DNA of 64,000 bases from Hermatobates lingyangjiaoensis. Its lineage: Eukaryota > Arthropoda > Insecta > Hemiptera > Hermatobatidae. Position 1 is the first letter of the stretch. Each line of letters starts with the position of its first letter. The notes under the pieces are model-generated. The model saw only the letters and a program-made list of their open reading frames with translations, searched no databases and had not been told where the DNA came from. The translations under genes and the position numbers were made by a program. The stretch lies in NCBI GenBank assembly GCA_026182355.1, contig JAPFBL010000069.1, positions 1,090,001 to 1,154,000 of the forward strand. The letters run 5' to 3'. Of this stretch, positions 47,690-59,164 are shown piece after piece.

Positions 47690-47979
47690 ATACAAAACTA
47701 AAGTTTATCGGGACTCGGTCAGTTCTTCAGGTTGAAATTAAACTCTCATTGCCAACGTATCGGTTTTTATTTAAAACCTTTTTCATAGGGAGAAGGATAC
47801 ATTTTAAAACAGAAAACTAAGTATTACAGTTTCAAAATTTCTACTTTTGCCTATGAAGAAATTTTTAAATAAAAACCGAAACGTTGGCAATGACAGTTTA
47901 ATTTGAACCTGAAGAACTGACCGAGTCCCGATAAACTTTAGTTTTGTTTCTACTCCAAGGTCGATACTTTTATCAATAT
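47690..47979 (+). repeat. Foldback family C, copy 1
   Basis: Arms AAACTAAAGTTTATCGGGAC and GTCCCGATAAACTTTAGTTT, about 115 bp each, contain CATTGCCAACGTATCGG / CCGAAACGTTGGCAATG. The left arm is cut at (TA)n after ACAAAAC, while the right arm continues through CTCCAAGGTCGATACTTTTA to (TA)n. The same cut point occurs in copy 2, which lies in the opposite orientation. Shadow frames on both strands (47635, 47804) are not genes. Confidence 0.88.
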
Positions 47980-49290
47980 ATATATATGTAATATGAGAAA
48001 TCTCAAAACTGATAAACAATTATTTATTAGAAGTGAATATATTTATTATTATTTTTTACTAAATTACATGAATTTAATTTCTGCAGAATATATATTAACA
48101 ATCAAGTTGTGTATACAATTTTTTATACATGTTATGATATTTTTGAAACGGGATTTAAAAGAAAATTGATTTTTATTCTATTTAGATCAGCAGAATGTAA
48201 GAAATAGTGAATGATGAAATAGGTGGGTGGGAGTGGGAGACATTACCGGTGAAAAGCAGTTCGTAGGCCCACTATTACTCGGTCAGATAAGATGCCGCCC
48301 TCCACCCAAACTATTACCTCTTCCTCACCATCAGCTTGGGCTTTCTTTCAATGTCTTGTTTCTCTTGCGGCTAAAAAAGAAAACTGTTCTATGTAGATGG
48401 GAGATAGGAGGCACGTGTGGGAGCTAGCAAAGGTCAAGCAGTATGCTCCCAGCCCCCTCCACGTCCAAACAGGTATGAAGATTGATCAGAACCCTTATGC
48501 AATCCCGGTAGGCAAACCGGCATTCCCCCAAAATGAACACCTATCTCACTTCCCACAACATATAAATCTATTAACTTTATTCACCTCGCTTGATTTCATG
48601 CCCTCTCCTACTAAATCTTCTAAACCCTCATAAATCACCATCTCTTACCAATAAAAAAACTTCACATGCCTTCCTTAAAAATCAATATTATTGTAAATTA
48701 AAATTCCGTCGCTTTATTTATTTCACTCACAGGATATTAAACAGAACACTCATTTTTGCGTATGAGTTTAAAAAAAATTTTGCTTTCTAAATGCAAATAT
48801 ATACATTCAATATTTATACAAATTTTTTATCACCATGTGAAACTATTGATCCCTGCATCATTTTATGATGGCCAGCTCCGTGTGGCCACACTGAAGATCA
48901 TTGTTCTGAGACTAGGTAACAGTGTAAAAGCACATTACTGTAGCTAGTGTAATTGTGTGATTTGGTACAATGTCAACCAGTTGATTGAAAGAGAGGTGAC
49001 TAGAAGTATATCGAGGGTGTCATTACAGAGCTGCAGCCTCTTGTGTTACCTAATACCGACCTCCATTCTTCTAAGCCTACTTTACCTGAATTTTCTTTGC
49101 TAATTTTGGAAATCACCAAAGGATTGAAAATCACCTGTAGGGAGTGATTATTAACCGATCTCAGGGATTTCGGAATTATAAATATAATATTATATAAATA
49201 AAAGAGATCGTAGTACTTTATACTATTCCTGCCTTACTGCCCATATTTTGATATCTTTTCAACTTTATATAGCAATTATTATTACTCCAA
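47980..49290. other. Unique sequence, GC-richer between 48215 and 48560
   Basis: Overlapping frames (48227-48427, 48397-48633, 48590-48790, 48756-48947) are Pro- or Lys-rich without a domain. Runs such as GGTGGGTGGGAGTGGGAG may be structured. No gene is called. Confidence 0.4.
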
Positions 49291-49298
49291 TTTTTTTG

Positions 49299-49300
<2 letters not shown>

Positions 49301-49356
<56 letters not shown>

Positions 49357-49460
49357 GTCTCATCATTTTATCTTTCTCTCTTACTCTTTTCTTTTTCTTC
49401 TCTCTTACTCTCATCACTCATTTTTTTCTCTCTTACTCTTTTCTCTCTCTCTCTCTCGCT
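49301..49460. repeat. (CT)n microsatellite with degenerate extension
   Basis: Pure CT 49301-49353, then CT-rich sequence with TTACTCT and TCATC units to 49457. Confidence 0.95.
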
Positions 49461-49689
49461 TACTCTCATAACTGGGCTTGGGATACTCCTGGCACGCAGA
49501 TATCTTAGTTTAAGCATTTTTTTTAGCGTTTACCTAAACAGAGAAAACGAGTCTTCACCATTTAATATAAAGACTACTGAAACGCAAAGTAAACAACAGG
49601 TAAAACTAAAAACTACAAACTTATGTATGCTGTTATTTGCCTAGAAGAAGTTCATACTTGAAAGACAAATGAAGACTCCTCTGACTTTC

Positions 49690-50222
49690 AATATGTCCTA
49701 GCATGGAGTTTAAGCCAAGTATAACGAAATCTTCTCTATTGTCAATGTGTCTTAGTACCGAGTTCAAGTTAAGTATTACCAAAGGGGGCAGGTTAGCTCA
49801 GTGGTTAACGTACTCGCCTCTCGGCTGGTAGTCCTGGTTTAGATCCCCCCCCCCCCCCTGGTCCTCTATTTATTCACGCGGGAGGTGTATAAATCTGAGT
49901 ACGTCGTCCCTCGGAGACGACGTTAAGCTGTCAGTCCCCAACCTGTACGATGTCAGGTATTTGCTAAAGATTCCTACTCTAAATGCACTTGAATTACGTA
50001 AAATTTAGGACTCCCAATGTAAAATCTGTAGAATCACCGTTCATGCAAAAACCTAGTAAACGGCTGACGTTATCACCCGCTAGGGGATTAGTTTAAACAA
50101 TGTCAATTTTCCAATATGTCTTAGTATGGAGTTCCAGCAAAGTGTAACCAAGACACGTCTATTGTCCAATGTGTCTTAGTATAGAGTTCAAGCCAAGTAT
50201 AATCAAGCTTTCTCTATTATCA
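49690..50222 (+). repeat. 52-bp minisatellite interrupted by a SINE
   Basis: Units with the pattern CAATNTGTCTTAGTATGGAG - TTCAAGCCAAGTATAACCAA start near 49689, 49741, 50113 and 50166. The second unit is broken after GTATTACCAAA by the SINE at 49784. Confidence 0.8.
49784..50090 (+). mobile_element. tRNA-derived SINE, copy 3
   Basis: GGTTAGCTCAGTGGTTAACG (A box) follows GGGGGCA. The B box region GGTTTAGATCCCCC has been extended by a C run (49845-49858). The body has TATTTATTCACGCGGGAGGT and then CGTCGTCCCTCGGAGACGAC. It is homologous to the reverse complements of 254-590 and 3067-3388. It sits inside a minisatellite, so the target duplication is unclear. Confidence 0.9.
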
Positions 50223-50777
50223 ACATGTTTTCAAGCTTTCAAGCTATGACTTTACACGTCTACTAAGACTAATATTATATATATATATATATATCCTGGA
50301 AGCTAGAAATGATAAAAAGATTATAAAATACCCGCTTACTGGTGGTAAACAATACAAATTTTTTGAACTTAAAGTGATTTGTTGCAGCACATAAATGGCC
50401 TGAATCATATAAACAAAAAAGTCAAAGAGTAGATTTTTTTGTCTTCAGATGTTGAAAGAAGCATTGTAGGGTATGATCCTGATGAAAAGTCATTTTAAGA
50501 TGTCACACAATTAAAAAGTGGGTCTTTATAGATAAGATAACATTTTACTTGTAAAAATATTTAAGCAAAGGAAATCTCTTGGTAATTTGTTTTATCATTT
50601 ATTACCATTTTTCTTGGATTGGTATGGATAAACTGCTCTGCTGATTATCCAACTGGATTAGAAGGAAAGTACTAGATATTATCAGAAAGTTGTCAATGCA
50701 AGTGCTGTAGTAACTTAAAGATACGTTTAACTGATTTGTTGCAACAATAAAGCTATGAATATACTTGTATATATATA

Positions 50778-51135
50778 TATTGATAAAAGTAACGACCGTG
50801 GAATAGAAACAAAACTAAAGTTTATCGGGACTCGGTCAGTTCTTCAGGTTCAAATTAAACACTCATTGCCAACGTTTCGGTCTTTATTTAAAACCTTTTT
50901 CATAGGCAGAAGTATAAATTTTGAAAAACTATGTATTACATTATAAATTATTTTACAAAGAAAAATAGTATGTGAAGTTTTCTTTGTAAAATAATTTGTA
51001 ATGAATACTTAACTTTTCTGTTTCAAAAGTCATACTTCTGCCTATGAAAAAGAATTTAAATAAAGACCGAAATGTTGGCAATGAGAGTTTAATTTGAATC
51101 TGAAGAACTGACCGAGTCCCGATAAACTTTAGTTT

Positions 51136-51137
<2 letters not shown>
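50778..51137 (+). repeat. Foldback family C, copy 2
   Basis: The long left arm starts TTGATAAAAGTAACGACCGT after (TA)n, and the right arm is cut at TTTAGTTTTG before (TA)n (51138-51166). Arms include CGGGACTCGGTCAGTTCTTC and its complement. The apex has a nested inverted repeat TTACAAAGAAAA...TTTTCTTTGTAAA (50951-50992) absent from copy 1. Confidence 0.88.
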
Positions 51138-51168
<31 letters not shown>

Positions 51169-51170
<2 letters not shown>

Positions 51171-51374
51171 ATTTCACATAAACACGTAAAATAACAATCA
51201 ATGATCAAACCACAATAAGAAAATGGGTTAACAAGACTAAGATCTTTCAACCGTAACAAGCGGTCTTCGTCAGAGTCAGTCAGTTGGGTTTTTGACTCTG
51301 ACGAAGACCGCTTGTTACGGTTGAAAGATCTTATTCTTGTTTTCCCATTTTCTTATTGTGGTTTGATCATTGAG
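51169..51374 (+). repeat. Foldback family A, copy 6
   Basis: Long left arm AGATTTCACATAAACACGTA; the right arm is cut at TTTGATCATTGAG before (TA)n. The core CTGACGA-A-GACCG-CTTGTTA-CGGTT-GAAA (51298-51326) is intact with a perfect five-pair stem (one G-T). Arms of about 95 bp are nearly identical. Confidence 0.9.
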
Positions 51375-51387
51375 ATATATATATATA

Positions 51388-51516
51388 TAATAAATTCAAA
51401 ACGAAGGAAACACACAGAAAGACACAGACATAACTCACATCGATATTTCGACCATCGTCATCATCAGGAGGTGTGAAGAGCGAAGAGTCCCGCAGGAAGG
51501 CAGGGCGGCGACTCAT
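51388..51516 (-). repeat. Family D single arm
   Basis: AATTCAAAACGAAGGAAACA through TCGACCATCGTCATCATCAG, the reverse complement of the family D core, to GTCCCGCAGGAAGGCAGGGC, then (TA)n (51517-51555). The partner arm is missing. Confidence 0.85.
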
Positions 51517-51559
51517 ATATAATATATATATATATATTATATATATATATACATTTATA

Positions 51560-52990
51560 TATTTATATTATAAAGAAGAAGTTTGTTAAGTTAAATATTG
51601 CCTAAGATAAAAGTTGTATTCGTTGGAGGAGATCAAATAAATGAACATTATAGACTGAGAACTAGTCAGTATTTTTGACAAGGGTTTTGCCCCACCAAGG
51701 TCACATTACAAAGGAGAATAGGGAACGACAGCAAAAAAATGCTAACTGTTTTAATACGTTCTTTTTGAGAGTGCGTGCTTTGCTGGCCATAAACTCGAAC
51801 ATCCCTTACATAATTTACAACTGGGCCCATAAAGCAGCCTTGCTCCCAAACTCCTGAACACTTCATATATACAACAGAGCCACTTCGTTAGAACCAAACC
51901 ATCTATTTCATGTGTCTCTGCCAATATTCCTCTTTAAGAACTAACATAAAACAAACTATTTTTAAAAACCAGTTGCAAAGTTGTGAAAAGAAAAGAATGA
52001 CAAGGAATGCTTCAACTCTTAATAAAGAGGGCCACAATTCAGACGATTTCAAATTTCCCTTACCAAACCAACTTCATCAACTTGGATGTTATTCAAATAA
52101 CAAATATAACATTTTTTTTATATATATTGCGATATTTCATTTTTTTTTTTTAATCCGATGTCCTGTTTTGATTACATTCTATCCAGTTAGCATAACATAG
52201 ATTACAATTCGGCAAAAAGTCATAAAAAATAACTACTGCTACAAAATTGAACAATGAAATAAGCTTAGCTTTCAATGGTTGAACAAACACATTACAATAA
52301 AAATAAGTTAATAGTCAATCAAAAATGGCTGACATATGTGTTGTAACCAGGACAGTTGGGGTTTTTATCATACTACTTTATATGTCACCTATTCTCATTG
52401 ATTATGATGAAAGGATTTATTCTGTCATATCTACTTCAGAACTTGTTTTTAGCTCCCAATTAAAGATCAACATATAACGCACAATTAAACAATTACAGAC
52501 AACTGACAAGAAGTTAAAATCTCTGCTTCAAATATCATACTTTTGTTCTAATGTATGAAAATTTATCGTATTACTTTATTAGTGATATTTGCATATTTTT
52601 TATTTTCAGTTGTTCTTGAGACATTATTATAAGTGTCCTGTTTTTCATAAGTTTTTCATAAGCTATTGTTTTGATGTTAATTAGTTTCTTTAGCATTCGT
52701 AATTATCTTATCATTTGTGATGTGTAAAGACGTTAATACATTTCCTTCAATTTATTGCAATTGTTCTTCTCTGATTGCATTGTACTTTCCCTGAACATCT
52801 TTAATACATTTTTACATTAACTCCTTTCTGCGAATCTCCTGATATTATTTTCTTTTTGTACATTTTTTTTACATTAATATAAATTACTAGTTCAAAAATT
52901 CTTCCACAAAGTTAGAAAATAACTGTATTTTTTACAAGAACTCTCGATTTTTTTTAAAATACATATACATAAATAATGAATGAAACGTTT
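51560..52990. other. AT-rich unique sequence, no gene seen
   Basis: Frames of 60-96 codons (51666-52200) lack domains and overlap on both strands. Confidence 0.45.
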
Positions 52991-52991
52991 G

Positions 52992-53155
52992 ATAGAATAG
53001 GAGTAGATATTAGTCGGGTTTTGGTCAGTATTCTAGGTTTAAATAAAACACTTAAATGCCAACATTTCGGATTTTACTTAAAACGTTGGTATTTTGGAGT
53101 TTGATTTGAACATAGAATGCTGACTGAAACACGATTGATATTTACTATTATATAA
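52992..53155 (+). repeat. Foldback family C, strongly diverged
   Basis: Left GTCGGGTTTTGGTCAGTATT, TGCCAACATTTCGGATTTTA; right AAAACGTTGGTATTTTGGAG, GAATGCTGACTGAAACACG. The central part around the apex is deleted. A (TA)-rich tract follows (53156-53202). Confidence 0.65.
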
Positions 53156-53322
53156 TAATATAATATATATATAATATATACTATATATATATAAACTATA
53201 TAATAGATTGTTTCATTTTCTATTGTGGTACTCATTGTTGGTATTTCATGTATTTATGTAAAGGCTTAGATATATAGTACAAATTTTTAAAACTTAGCCT
53301 ATTTCTAATTTCACTAATTTCA

Positions 53323-53380
53323 AACTTGTATAGATGAAGGCCTGCTCCCCAAATACACCAATATATATATATATAACAGA
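53323..53380 (+). pseudogene. PLE N-terminal peptide fragment cut at (TA)n
   Basis: The frame ACTTGTATAGATGAAGGCCT... encodes TCIDEGLLPKYTN and then IYIYI in (TA)n (53361-53376). It matches residues of the family G frame at 10130-10183, with the same cut point. Only about 14 codons remain. Confidence 0.6.
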
Positions 53381-53479
53381 AATAAACCTATACAGTAGAG
53401 ACATGTTAACTGCAGGGAATTTAAATTATAGAGGCGTTTGGTGCTTTGTGAATAACAGCTGTCTACTAGATCAATGAGC

Positions 53480-53540
53480 GTTTTGAACCAAGAAAGAAAG
53501 AGAGAGAAAGAGAGAGAGTGAGAGAGAGAGAGAGAGTAAA
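53480..53540. repeat. (GA)n-rich tract
   Basis: GAAAGAGAGA units; the minus-strand SLSL frame across it is an artefact. Confidence 0.9.
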
Positions 53541-53819
53541 AAGGGTAAAAGCAATCAGAAAAGAGAAAGGGAAGAAAAATGAAATTAAATAAGCAAATAA
53601 AAAACATAAATGAAAAGTAGGGACAAAGCATAAATAAGACAAAAATTAATTAACTATAACAAATAACAGTTTATTTTGCTGTCGGTTGTTTGCAAGTAAG
53701 AATATTTATATATGCTTCAAATGAAGCTTTTAAAAAAACATGGAAGCACAGAAAAAATGTTTTAACAGAAATAGTCATTAAAGCAGAAGTCGTGAGAATT
53801 AGCATTGATAGTAGAAATA

Positions 53820-55262
53820 CTGCTTTTGAGAAAAAAATACTGCTGCGCTGACAAATGTAATCACTATGAAAACTGAATGAAAGACTTTTTTAGTTGCCCA
53901 AACGAACATGAGAAGCGTAACATTACCACAATGATTCCATTGCAATAACGGACTCTTTCTATAATAATCTATATATAAATTCTCTTCGTGGCTCTGTATG
54001 TATGTATGTACGTATGTATGTATGTTTGTACCTTATGGATTCGGCCTATAATGGACCTTTTTCAAATATTCTTTTGCAGGGCACTATCTATAGGTCTTGG
54101 GGTGGTTTTAGGCTATTAAACTCTTTGGGGCATCCTAACCTCGGCCCCCTAGGGCCCAAAACCCTCAAAAATTTGCCGATTTTGAGTTTTTGCATTTTTT
54201 GTCAAGAAATATGGCGTCTACGGCCTTAATGCATAAAATATGAAATGTTGGAAATAAAAATCGAAAATCAGAGTTGTGGTTCATGTAATATCCCAAAAAT
54301 ATTATAATAGATAAGGTTTGCTGTATAACCTGTTTGTTTACATTTTGACTTTAATTGGTAATGGCGACTGCAGGTAGGTTAATCTTTATGATAATATTTC
54401 CACACGCTTTGTTCAATTGGAAACAACCAGGTACCAGAAATTTTATTATTGTTTTCAGATTGATATTAAAGACAATTATTGTATTTTTATATGCGTTTCT
54501 TATTAACTTTAACAAAGCTTTAGCTATTATCAATAGTTTCTTAAATTTTGTTTAAAAGTTTCAAATTATAAATTCCAAGCAATTATTTTTTTGCCACAAG
54601 TTTCACATAACAATTTCAACTATTAAACATTTTGTCACAAGTTTCACATTACAATTTTCAAAAATCAATTTTTTTGTCCCAAGTGTCACATTATCTTTCA
54701 AACAAATTTCATTCACAAATTGCAGATTTGACCTTCATTTTTTTAACAAGTTTCAGAATCTATACAAATTTTCTTCGTGGCTCTGTATGTATGTACGTAT
54801 GTTTGTACCTTATGCATTCGGCCTACAATGGACCTTTTTCAAAAATTCTTTTGCAAGGCACTTTCTATAGGTCTTGGGGAGGTTTTAGGCTATTAAACTC
54901 TGGGGGGCAGCCTAACCCAGGCCCCCTAGGGCCCAAAAACCTCAAAAATTTGCCAATTTTTAGTTTTTGCATTTTTTTCTCAAGAAATATGGTGTCTACG
55001 GCCTTAATGCATAAAATATGAAATGTTGGAAATAAAAATTGAGCTCAAAGTTATATAATGATTTTTTGCTCTAGATGCTTCTTCATAGCCTAGATAACCA
55101 CTGCTTCTCCTGAGAAATGTAAAAATACTGCTCAGGACAAATGTAATCACTGATGAAAACTGAATGAAAGACATTTAAATATAGTTGACCCAAACCGACA
55201 TGAGAAGCGTAACATTACCACAATGATTCCATTGCAATAAGGGATTCTTTCTATAATAATTC
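53820..55262 (+). mobile_element. Duplicated Helitron-like unit
   Basis: Two copies of a segment starting A|TCTATATATAAATTC TCTTCGTG (53968) and A|TCTATACAAATTTTCTTC GTG (54759) continue through GTATGTATGTACG, TTCGGCCTA, GGTCTTGGGG, GGCCCCCTAGGGCCC and ACGGCCTTAATGCATAAAAT for about 280 bp each. A further 140-bp segment (GAGAAGCGTAACATTACCAC, ATGATTCCATTGCAATAA) lies before the first copy (53820-53967) and after the second (55123-55262). The TC start and A|T context fit Helitron 5' ends, but no Rep or helicase is present. Frames 54002-54229 and 54632-55021 are not genes. Confidence 0.55.
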
Positions 55263-55477
55263 ATACTAAAAAGAAGTATACTAAACTCCCACAGTATTTA
55301 TTTCAACGTCTGAATTAAAAACCTAACATTAAAACTGGTTCAGAACAATATTCTCACCAATCACTGGCTTCTAAGGTAGCTGTTTCATGAACTTGGGTGC
55401 TCGATCTGCTACAATTCATAATTTAAATAAGTGCTACTTTTACAATATATTTTAAATTTATTTCACATATTTTTTAC

Positions 55478-57545
55478 TTTACTATAGGTAAAGTACAGTG
55501 ATCGTGAAAAAAATTCAATCACGAGATTTTGACGGAATTATATGTTTTGAGATCCCAAAAATCGTTTTATGAAGTTTTTTCGATGATATCTGTGTCTGTG
55601 TGGGTGGGTGGGTGAGTATGTTAGCATTGCTTGTTACCATGGTACAGTCCAGAATCTTTGATGGATTAAGTTGATATTTTACACAAAAATGGGCCCTATA
55701 TGTAGATGATCCCTATTGTTTGGGAAGAATTATGCATGACCGTAAAGTCACTTTTATTGCCAAAAACTGTATTTTAGAAAACATTTTTTTCTCCTAAACT
55801 CCTAACTCTAGAGTTTTGAAATTTTGGCATTGTCTTTGAGGCTACAAATGCAAAAACTGAAAAATATATTCAGCATTTTAAAACTACGGAAAATATTTTT
55901 TTTTTCAATTAAATGTAAAAATGTTGACTTATAATTCAATCTCAAAGCTTGTGAGAGCGATACAAACCAAACCGTTTGACGGATAAAAATGAAACTATAC
56001 CTAGAAATAGAACATTATGTGGAGAATGAGATGCGATATTTTGTTTTAACATTACATCCACCAAAGAGGCGTTCAAGTACGCCTCTATTTTCTATCTATT
56101 TTCATAAAATGTTTTTTTGACGCTAAACGGCCCATTAAAAAAACATGAAACTTTGACATAAAATGGAACAAAAAGTTAGTAATTCATAAAAAAAATTCAT
56201 GAAATTTCAATTACGGCAAAGAGCAATAAAGCCATAAAAACTGTTTGTTTATCCTAGACTAAGGGATCACCTGCTATACTTGTCGAATTCTGGATATTTT
56301 TTACATTGTTTACATTGACATAATTTTTTTGAGCGAATCCAATGAGATAAAATTGATTTTTATAATTGAAAAATATAAATAATAAATAATTTATTGACAT
56401 ATGAGATATAAGAGGAATAATACTATGACATGTAAAAAAAACACTGCACATAAACATAAATAAATTTCCTTTTTCTTTTATGGCGTGATGGATTCGTCTC
56501 ATAAAATGCTTTAATAAATCTATATATTCACTCTTGAGCAAAACTTAATATGGGTTATAATTACTTTGTCTTTTTGAGTTGTAGTATCTTTCCATGATAT
56601 TGAAATGTGACGAATACCTCACTTGGGGACTCTTTCCTCAAGATAGAGGAGTTATGTCTGTTGAGAAGTATCCAGTTTTTTCACTATTCTAGTCTAATAG
56701 TTCATATTTATTATTTTCAAAAATTAGAAGCTCCTAACTTTAAAAGATTTAAATTATATTGAATAGCTGGCTTTAACATTGAGTTGAGTATGTAAACTGG
56801 CTAATTACTAATATTTTTTTCTCGATATACATTTATAGCAAGCTTAAAACAGAGTACAGCAGGCAGGAAAAAGATAACACTAACTCAGAAAAAATTGGTA
56901 TATATGATTTTTAACAAAGGGGAAGGAAAATGATGTTATTAAATACTAAGAAGTCATAAAATTCCCATTATAATAATTCTATAGAATACCAAAAAATGTA
57001 AAACATAATTCAAAATTGAAATATTTCGTTTGAAGATTAATAATTGTAATTTTCATACATCGATAATTATAAATTATCTTAAAACAACATTTTATCTTCG
57101 ATTTTTATGATGTTTTTCAGAGAAAATAAGAGTATTTTCTTGTTTTAAATTTGAAAATTTGCCTTTAATATTTAATGTACAAAAAGGTCAATGAAACCAT
57201 GTAAGAAATCCACTGGCTATTTGAACAAAAGCCATGCTCTCTTGTAGGAGATTATTTCGTATCAAGAAATGTTTACTTTGGCTTTTCAAAAATGTTTTTA
57301 CTGCTGTAGTTATATTAATGAGATTATTTGCATGAACTGTGTGATATACAAAAATAAGATTATATATAGATTAATGAATGAATCACTGTCTGTACTACCT
57401 CAGGAATGAAAGATGAATAAACATCTCTCTTTGAGGTGTTTACATTATGCTTAAATGAGACGTCATATATGATATACTCAAGAAGTTTGATATTAAGTTT
57501 ACTTATAGTAAAGTTGAGTGTAGACCACTCCAGATTTTTTTTAAT
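55478..57545 (+). mobile_element. Long non-coding repeat T, copy 3 (about 2.05 kb)
   Basis: Starts CTTTACTATAGGTAAAGTAC AG and ends ACTTATAGTAAAGTTGAGTG + ACCACTCCAGATTTTTTTT. It is collinear with 5552-7203 (GTCCAGAATCTTTGATGGAT, TGTTTGGGAAGAATTATGCA, GTGAGAGCGATACAA). It carries an extra segment of about 430 bp (about 56435-56860) absent from copy 1. No conserved open frame. Confidence 0.78.
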
Positions 57546-57549
57546 CATT

Positions 57550-58148
57550 GATGGATTCCTTTATGTTTTAGTTTTTATGTTATGCATACATTTTTTTCAA
57601 ATCGTCCCTTCTTTCGATTTACCTTTTTCTTAATTTAATTCTTATCTTCAAATTTATTTTTTTTCAGCTTTTCTTTTATTTTAGTTCTTATTCATTTTTT
57701 ACTATTCCGGTTCAAATGTGATACAGTAGCACTGATGTTCACTTCAGAATGGTTTATGAATTCTGTTGTTCCTTCATTCCCAATAAATGCAGGATTAAGC
57801 TAAGTTCGCAATCATTATTGACTGGTTTGATGAACATTTACAAACCACTTCTTATTTATTGTACTATTTCTCATTACATTATTGCATATATTATTACTTT
57901 TTATTTATATATAAGCCAACCTTCACATGATTGTTTTTTCTTAGTAAAGTTCTTACCTCCTACCCATGATAGTTTCTAGTTATCATTTACTAATGATATA
58001 GTTTTAATTATTCGGTTCATAGTTTTAAATAAAATCGTATAAATTTATATTTGTATTAATTTCGTTCAGCGTAAATATTACTGTCAAAAATGGAATAATG
58101 TATCAAGAATTATATGAAACAATGTTAAGTGTTTAAAAAATCAAAAGT
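57550..58148. other. AT-rich unique sequence, no gene seen
   Basis: Short hydrophobic frames only. Confidence 0.45.
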
Positions 58149-58151
58149 AAA

Positions 58152-58340
58152 AAGTTGGCCATAACTATAAAGCTAAAGTTCCCCCAGAGGCTGCAAGTTT
58201 TAGGAGATATTTAGGTCAGATGGTGAATGAAATTATAGAGACTGAAGAGGCTTTGATGCAATTGCCATGGACACAGCCAGCGCTCTTGAAACTATTATGT
58301 TCCAAGATATCATCAATGACTAATTCTCTTGAATCAAAAA
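58152..58340 (+). CDS. Possible single coding exon, unassigned
   Basis: An open frame from after a stop near 58149 encodes VGHNYKAKVPPEAASFRRYL, then LGQMVNEIIETEEALMQLPW and TQPALLKLLCSKISSMTNS, with balanced amino-acid composition unlike the surrounding frames. It then runs into a T tract (58352-58363) where coding character ends. The start of the region follows an AAAAAG that could be a splice acceptor, and an AGA|GTAGAA near 58342 is a weak donor. I do not recognise the family. It may equally be a mobile-element fragment or a chance frame. It uses no overlap with known repeats, and a family A arm lies 140 bp downstream. Confidence 0.25.
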
Positions 58341-58480
58341 GAGTAGAATTGTTTTTTTTTTATTTTATAGAAATAAAAAGTTCAAGCAATTGGAACCTGT
58401 TTAACAACCCCTTGAGTCAGGTGTGATATAACAAGGTCAGAGTGTTGTGAGTGGTCTGAGAAAAAAATCAAATCTCAACA

Positions 58481-58605
58481 GATTTCACATAAACATGTGA
58501 AATAAGAATCAATGATCAAATCACAATATGAAATGGGGAAAAAAGACTAAGGTCTTTCAACTGTAACAAATGGTCTTCGTCAGAGTCAGAACCCAACTGT
58601 TGGGT
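58481..58605 (+). repeat. Family A left arm only
   Basis: GATTTCACATAAACATGTGA, AATCACAATATGAAATGGGG, CTTTCAACTGTAACAAATGG and TCTTCGTCAGAGTCAGAACC, then it ends at a short AACCCAACTGTTGGGTT palindrome. The right arm is absent and there is no flanking (TA)n. Confidence 0.8.
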
Positions 58606-58786
58606 TACCTTAAAATGCTAAATATAAATATCATAAAGATGTGCATTAAGATAAAAGACTAAATGCAAGAACTTTTATTTCTGAAGATTGTTATTAACAA
58701 AATATTCTGATTGCATAATTAAATATGTAAACTTAAAATTTACTACTATAACCATTTTTGTGTATATTACTCATTGACTTAGTAAA

Positions 58787-59163
58787 AATCTATTGAAATG
58801 GTCTCCAATTACTACTAACATTTCAATGATATAAACAACGCTTTCGAATTTCACGTATGTTCTTCCGGTCGAGTGCATGGACTAAAAAATACATGACACC
58901 AGAGAGTTATCTATAGTACAAGTAAATAAGTATATAAAATCAAAAGTGAAGGTTTTCATTTTGAACCTAAGAACCTCATCTTAATAGGTTCGTACTTCTC
59001 CTTATTTATTTATCCTTAATTTTAGATACTTATTTACTTTGTACTAAATAACCTCTGGTGTCATTGTATTTTTTATTAATGCCTGAGGAAGATACACTAC
59101 GTGTATCGAAACGCATTCTTGAAAGTCAAATAAGAATTTTGATATGTGAAGACCATTTCATTA
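58787..59163 (+). repeat. Foldback family H with a strong hammerhead-like core
   Basis: Left arm (58793-58945) and right arm (59018-59160) are imperfect inverted repeats sharing GAAATGGTCT, TACATGACACCAGAG and AAGTAAATAAGTAT with their complements. The right-arm core CTGAGGA-A-GATACAC-TAC-GTGTATC-GAAAC (59083-59112) has a perfect seven-pair stem. In the left arm the core has decayed (CACGTATG). No (TA)n flanks it. Confidence 0.85.
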
Positions 59164-59164
59164 A

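Noticed and set aside
49784..49860. tRNA gene
   Set aside because: A and B boxes belong to the head of a SINE; the cloverleaf is broken and the B box region is expanded by a C run.
54632..55021. 129-codon frame as a gene
   Set aside because: It overlaps a repeated Helitron-like unit, and the first copy of that unit at 54002 has a different, shorter frame with stops.
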